Source: JACKCP01 sp034007295
GTDB lineage: Bacteria > Desulfobacterota > Desulfobacteria > Desulfobacterales > JACKCP01
Reading direction: 5' to 3'
Assembly: GCA_034007295.1 (NCBI GenBank)
Contig: JAVERC010000064.1
Location: 1 to 14,459, forward strand
DNA: 14,459 nucleotides
The translations under genes and the position numbers were made by a program. Shown piece after piece: positions 14,450 through 14,459 of the stretch. Under the pieces are notes generated by a model. It was given only the letters and a program-made list of their open reading frames with translations, made no database searches and was not told where the DNA came from. Position 1 is the first letter of the stretch. Each line of letters begins with the position of its first letter.

Positions 14450-14459
14450 CGGGAAGAGA

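Overview
The window is AT-rich, with bacterial ribosome-binding sites and sigma70-type promoters. The gene set suggests a Desulfobacteraceae-like sulfate reducer (Desulfobacterota, former Deltaproteobacteria): archaeal-type early aromatic enzymes inside a bacterial aro/phe/tyr operon, a ptsH-ptsI-smpB cluster, an HD-GYP protein beside a CheD homologue, and a ParM-like actin. The taxonomy is inferred from gene content and was not tested.

Layout. Positions 1-792 (+) hold the 3' part of a ParM/StbA-like actin gene cut by the window edge. Positions 969-2662 (-) hold a two-gene unit, a CheD homologue followed by a GAF/HD-GYP protein, joined by an ATGA overlap and preceded by a good promoter. CheD has Ser where the catalytic Cys should be. 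A 66-residue protein of unknown function (2862-3062, +) ends in a perfect inverted repeat. Next, on the minus strand, are smpB, ptsI and ptsH with a clear promoter, then a GC-rich stem-loop and a gene for an HU-type protein.

From about 6540 to 14246 (+) is the main unit, an eight-gene aromatic amino acid operon: ADTH synthase, 3-dehydroquinate synthase II, chorismate mutase/prephenate dehydratase, shikimate dehydrogenase, EPSP synthase, shikimate kinase, chorismate synthase and prephenate dehydrogenase. Together these run from aspartate semialdehyde and a deoxy-keto sugar phosphate to the phenylalanine and tyrosine precursors. Only 3-dehydroquinate dehydratase is missing.

The most interesting element lies in front of this operon. 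A 31-codon leader peptide (6602-6697) carries seven consecutive aromatic codons (YYWYFYF) and nine within twelve codons. It is followed by six RNA segments that fold in two mutually exclusive ways and end in a strong intrinsic terminator (6761-6797) 30 nt before the first enzyme gene. This is the architecture of a ribosome-mediated transcription attenuator, apparently sensing Tyr, Phe and Trp together and controlling the common pathway.

The last 213 bases contain a promoter, a stem-loop and a boxA-like motif, then a second -35 element. This resembles the leader of a stable-RNA (rRNA) operon that would begin just beyond the window.
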